Both the position numbers and the translations under genes were made by a program. The notes under the pieces were generated by a model. The model did no database searches. It saw nothing but the letters and a program-made list of their open reading frames with translations, and had not been told where the DNA came from. Positions 27,565-30,771 of a stretch of 30,771 nucleotides of DNA are shown here, piece after piece; position 1 is the first letter of the stretch, and each line of letters starts with the position of its first letter. The DNA comes from Hofstenia miamia (Eukaryota; Xenacoelomorpha; Acoela): contig SCFE01000024.1 in the NCBI GenBank assembly GCA_004352715.1, positions 2,388,668 through 2,419,438 of the forward strand, read 5' to 3'.

Positions 27565-28785
27565 CGTCATTTCCATTCCTCCACGTCCTGCCTCTCCATT
27601 TGTATCCTTCCATGTTGTCTGCGATCAAGAGTAATCTTGCACTCATGAATCCTGATGTGTGGTCTGAAGGCATCTTGATTCGCTATTACCGCCTCTCTGA
27701 TGATGAGCACAAATCTTTTGGCCTTCGTCTCCGTAGCCGTAATGCGCCTCGCCGGACTGACTATCTCACTCTGATCTTCCTCTCCCCTGTAACTCTGGCT
27801 TTTCCTTATTGCTTGACAATGCCCACAGTCTTGTATTTTTGAACCGTCGTATCAGTTTTTACAACTTCTTGCAGTTTCCTGTTGACTTCATGTTCATCAC
27901 TAAAATCTTGACATCCGTCCCATCTCATTCGATTCATTATCCTTCGATTTCTGTTGTGGCTGTGCTGTTGTTCTCAGTGACCATATCGTTTCTCTGCTCT
28001 GCGTTTACAACCCTCCTTCTAATAGCGCCTTTCGCATTCCCATTGCTCATTTATCATCTATGCTCAAGTCTTTTCATGAGCAGTCTATCTCCCTCTTTCG
28101 TCACCTTGGCTTTTCCATTCAGCCTCATTTTCTTGTTTGTGGTGACTTCAATCTTCCTAATGTCTGTTGGAATGCACTTGACTCTACTGACATTTATGAG
28201 TCTGCAGTTTTAGAAGTTTTTGCCTGCTTTTCTCTTGAACAACTTGTATTTTCTCCTACTTCCAGTTCCTCCCTGCTTGAATGGGTTCTGTGCTCTCACC
28301 CCGATTACATATTCAACATATCTGTAATCCCTGTTCCTGTTAAGCTGTCAGATCACTCATTCGTCCGCTTCAATCTGTCTGTCAACTCTACTTCTCCATC
28401 TGCTTATCCAGCTGCTCCACAATATGCTCGATTTAAAAGTGACTTTCTATCACTTAATGCTGCTCTCTCATCTTCGCTCCCCGTTTTTAGTGATTCCTTC
28501 TCAGTTGATGATTGGTTCACTTTCTTACTTCAAGTTATTTCTTCTTATGTTCCTTTCTATTTTTCGTGCCTTACTGTGCACTCCTTGAATAAATTGCAGT
28601 CTTACAAACGCCATTCTGGTACTACTGCTTCTCTGAAGCTTGCTTCTCTCATAGAAGATGTTATCAATTTTATGGAACTTAACAAAATCTCTCTTCTGTC
28701 TAGTTTCTCATCCAGTTCTCTTCAAGACTCATTCCTTCCTGCGTTCTCTTCATTCCAAACAAGAACTCCCCAATTTGAGATGTGA
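27565..28785 (+). pseudogene. LINE ORF1 end, endonuclease and linker, piece B
   Basis: Parallels piece A from 26573 onward with scattered differences: ORF1 end (MNPDVWSEGILIRYYRLSDD) and endonuclease with SIQPHFLVCGDFNLPNVCW and KLSDHSFVRFNLSV. A 123-bp segment present in A (about 26914-27042, including the catalytic ETWID and HHGGV blocks) is missing at about 27901-27906, so this endonuclease cannot be active. Past 28430 it continues into the linker: ARFKSDFLSLNAALSSSLPV, VDDWFTFLLQVISSYVPFYF and a Ser-rich stretch ending TRTPQFEM. Confidence 0.75.
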
Positions 28786-29993
28786 TCTTCTTTCTGCTCA
28801 CTCTGACCTGGAGAAAGCTGATCTGTTCAATGCATATTTTGCATTTAAATTCTCTGAACCTGTCTCCATGTTCCCTGGTCCGCCTGCTGCCTCACCGCTA
28901 ATCTAACTTTGTGATATTGACTTCAGTGCCCATGATCATGATATTTTTCTCATGCTTAAATCTTGCACGTTGTCTGGCCCTTACTATCCTGATGGTGTTC
29001 CTTCCTTTGTAATTCATGAAACCTCCTCCACGCTTTCTATCCATTTAAAACATCTTTACTTCTTCATTTCCTCCTCTAAGCACTACCCTGCCTGTTGGAA
29101 GACATCTTGGATTTCTCCGCTGTTAAAATCTAATCAGCTTCCCTCCTCGCAGGTCACGTCCTACCGCCCAATATGTTATGTATTCCCAAAAATTCGTCAC
29201 GTCATTTCTTCTCAGCATGGCAACCTTCTTGGTTGGTCTACGATTACTAACTTACTCACACTGATCGAAAACTGCTACTTTCACTCTGATATTAATGATC
29301 CTGGTTGTATTATCTTTCTTGATATCTCAAAAGCGTTTAATCGCCTCCCTCATTCCATTCTGCTTGACAAGTTACGTATACTTGGTTTTGATGCGGATTT
29401 TATCGAACTGTTCCAGTCTTACCTGACCAATTGCCACCAATACGTAAAAATCAACTCATCTACCGCTTCTCCCGTACCCGTTACTAGTGGTACCCCTCAA
29501 GGCTCAGTGTTTGCTGTTCTTTTCTTCCTCGTTGCCATTAACGACCTCCCTCATTCTGTTCTCAACTCGTCTTGCCTGTTGTATGTTGATGACACTGCGA
29601 TTTTTTATTTCGGCTGGTCATCTGTCAACCACCTTGATTTTAGCGCTACAAAGACATGTGGTATTCCCTTTTCTGTGGCTCCCCCTTCTGATTTGCCTCT
29701 ACCTGTGAACTTTGCTCCTCACCACACTCATCCTGGAGTTCAACTTACTGCAAACTTAAATTGGACTGGACATGTGTCTTTGTGTCTCCGCAAAGCTAAT
29801 TCCTCACTATTTGCCTTTTCCGTAATGTTCCTTTTAATACCTCTCCCGCTGTGAAACTCTCTTTGTTCAAGTCCATTCCTTGTGCATTTCTTCTCCACGC
29901 GTCTCCCTGTTGGTGGCCTTCCCGTTCCTTCGCCTACTCTTCCATTTGCTCCTATTTCATCGGTGACTGTCCTCGCTGCCATAAAACTTGACT
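28786..29993 (+). pseudogene. LINE reverse transcriptase and C-terminal tail, piece B
   Basis: RNA-dependent DNA polymerase of the LINE. After LEKADLFNAYFAFKFSEP the frame at 28952-29854 shows SGPYYPDGVPSFVIHE, WISPLLKSNQLPS, TSYRPICYVFPKIRHV (fingers), IIFLDISKAFNRLPHSILLD (motif A Asp), TSGTPQGSVFAVLFF (motif B) and CLLYVDDTAIF (motif C, YVDD). Right after motif C some 25-30 residues typical of the family appear deleted (SVNHLDFSATKTCG). The thumb continues HHTHPGVQLTANLNWTGHV, then a frame change leads to NVPFNTSPAVKLSLFKSIPC in the tail. The catalytic motifs are present, but the deletion and shift make it inactive. Confidence 0.85.
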
Positions 29994-29994
29994 N
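29994..29994. other. Single-N join inside the LINE
   Basis: Sequence after the N (CACGTTGTCTGGCCC) is the same as at 28966, so the scaffold steps back 1029 bp within the element. Confidence 0.9.
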
Positions 29995-30771
29995 CACGTT
30001 GTCTGGCCCTTACTATCCTGATGGTGTTCCTTCCTTTGTAATTCATGAAACCTCCTCCACGCTTTCTATCCATTTAAAACATCTTTACTTCTTCATTTCC
30101 TCCTCTAAGCACTACCCTGCCTGTTGGAAGACATCTTGGATTTCTCCGCTGTTAAAATCTAATCAGCTTCCCTCCTCGCAGGTCACGTCCTACCGCCCAA
30201 TATGTTATGTATTCCCAAAAATTCGTCACGTCATTTCTTCTCAGCATGGCAACCTTCTTGGTTGGTCTACGATTACTAACTTACTCACACTGATCGAAAA
30301 CTGCTACTTTCACTCTGATATTAATGATCCTGGTTGTATTATCTTTCTTGATATCTCAAAAGCGTTTAATCGCCTCCCTCATTCCATTCTGCTTGACAAG
30401 TTACGTATACTTGGTTTTGATGCGGATTTTATCGAACTGTTCCAGTCTTACCTGACCAATTGCCACCAATACGTAAAAATCAACTCATCTACCGCTTCTC
30501 CCGTACCCGTTACTAGTGGTACCCCTCAAGGCTCAGTGTTTGCTGTTCTTTTCTTCCTCGTTGCCATTAACGACCTCCCTCATTCTGTTCTCAACTCGTC
30601 TTGCCTGTTGTATGTTGATGACACTGCGATTTTTTATTTCGGCTGGTCATCTGTCAACCACCTTGATTTTAGCGCTACAAAGACATGTGGTATTCCCTTT
30701 TCTGTGGCTCCCCCTTCTGATTTGCCTCTACCTGTGAACTTTGCTCCTCACCACACTCATCCTGGAGTTCA
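29995..30771 (+). pseudogene. Second copy of LINE reverse transcriptase, piece C
   Basis: Appears identical to 28966-29742 over all 777 bases that I compared by eye, including the motifs SKAFNRLPH, TPQGSV and YVDD and the same deletion after motif C. A natural tandem LINE copy would be expected to differ somewhat and to start at a 5' end or poly-A junction, so this is most likely the same sequence assembled twice. Confidence 0.85.

Larger units (their letters stand above)
26081..30771 (+). mobile_element. CR1/Jockey-type LINE, three overlapping pieces joined at single Ns
   Basis: From about 26081 the sequence becomes GC-richer and strongly pyrimidine-rich on the + strand. Piece A (to 27563) has ORF1 and the endonuclease; piece B (27565-29993) has the end of ORF1, endonuclease, linker, reverse transcriptase and C-terminal tail; piece C (29995-30771) repeats part of the RT of B. 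The joins are single Ns at 27564 and 29994. The 5' border is set by composition and is approximate; the 3' end is not in the window. Many frame changes make every copy inactive. Confidence 0.85.

Noticed and set aside
26200-28213. Hydrophobic rightward frames with repeated Leu/Phe/Val/Ser runs (26200, 26849, 27809)
   Set aside because: Out-of-frame readings of the pyrimidine-rich LINE; the identified ORF1 and endonuclease frames explain the sequence, apart from short segments where the true frame shifts into them.
29740-29997. Leftward 85-codon frame across a single N
   Set aside because: Antisense to the LINE RT tail and crosses an assembly join.

Overview
This is an AT-rich invertebrate (metazoan) nuclear scaffold that reads as a transposon graveyard with a few scattered host-exon candidates. 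Eukaryotic origin is shown by non-LTR retrotransposons, Polinton, Tc1/mariner, hAT and pogo/Tigger elements, splice-site-like exon borders, and scaffold gaps (709 N, exactly 1000 N, and two single Ns). No operons, CRISPR arrays, rRNA or tRNA genes were seen. The element mix fits arthropods best, but the species cannot be fixed from the sequence.

Layout: (1) Positions 1-3560 hold a decayed endogenous Polinton/Maverick (adintovirus-like). Leftward are a zinc-finger-like ORF start, an integrase with C-terminal chromodomain, and a parvovirus-type phospholipase A2 domain protein. Rightward are at least four broken virion-type ORFs, the last being the N-terminal half of a double jelly-roll major capsid protein that stops abruptly. 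(2) Positions 3600-6800 are AT-rich. They carry two diverged copies of a ~570-bp direct repeat around a small TIR-flanked mariner-like relic (4814-5498) and a 72-bp tandem repeat. (3) At 6772-7218 there is a leftward exon candidate of unknown function. (4) From 8805 to 14560 there is a pile of LINE debris: one leftward element with endonuclease and reverse transcriptase (broken by gaps), a leftward LINE ORF1, a third very decayed RT, and a rightward fragment of an unrecognised repeat-type protein between them. (5) Positions 15100-20450 are mostly quiet, with hAT transposase pieces in both orientations and several short possible host exons, the best being a final membrane-anchor exon at 15160-15297.

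(6) Positions 21073-25371 hold three DNA transposons almost end to end: a pogo-type MITE, a Tc1 element with Sleeping Beauty-like IR/DR ends and a dead transposase, and a young Tigger/pogo element. The Tigger has perfect 28-bp inverted ends, a subterminal 12-mer array, an almost intact DDD transposase broken by one in-frame stop, and a C-terminal PCNA-binding (PIP) motif. (7) From about 26081 to the end is a rightward CR1/Jockey-type LINE, pyrimidine-rich on the + strand. It is represented by three overlapping pieces joined at single Ns, so part of the repetition is probably an assembly or haplotype artefact.

No cooperating host pathway is visible. The most informative items are the Polinton relic with a repeated short promoter-like motif, the Tigger architecture (PIP box plus 12-mer array), the Tc1 IR/DR structure, and a set of unannotated exon candidates.
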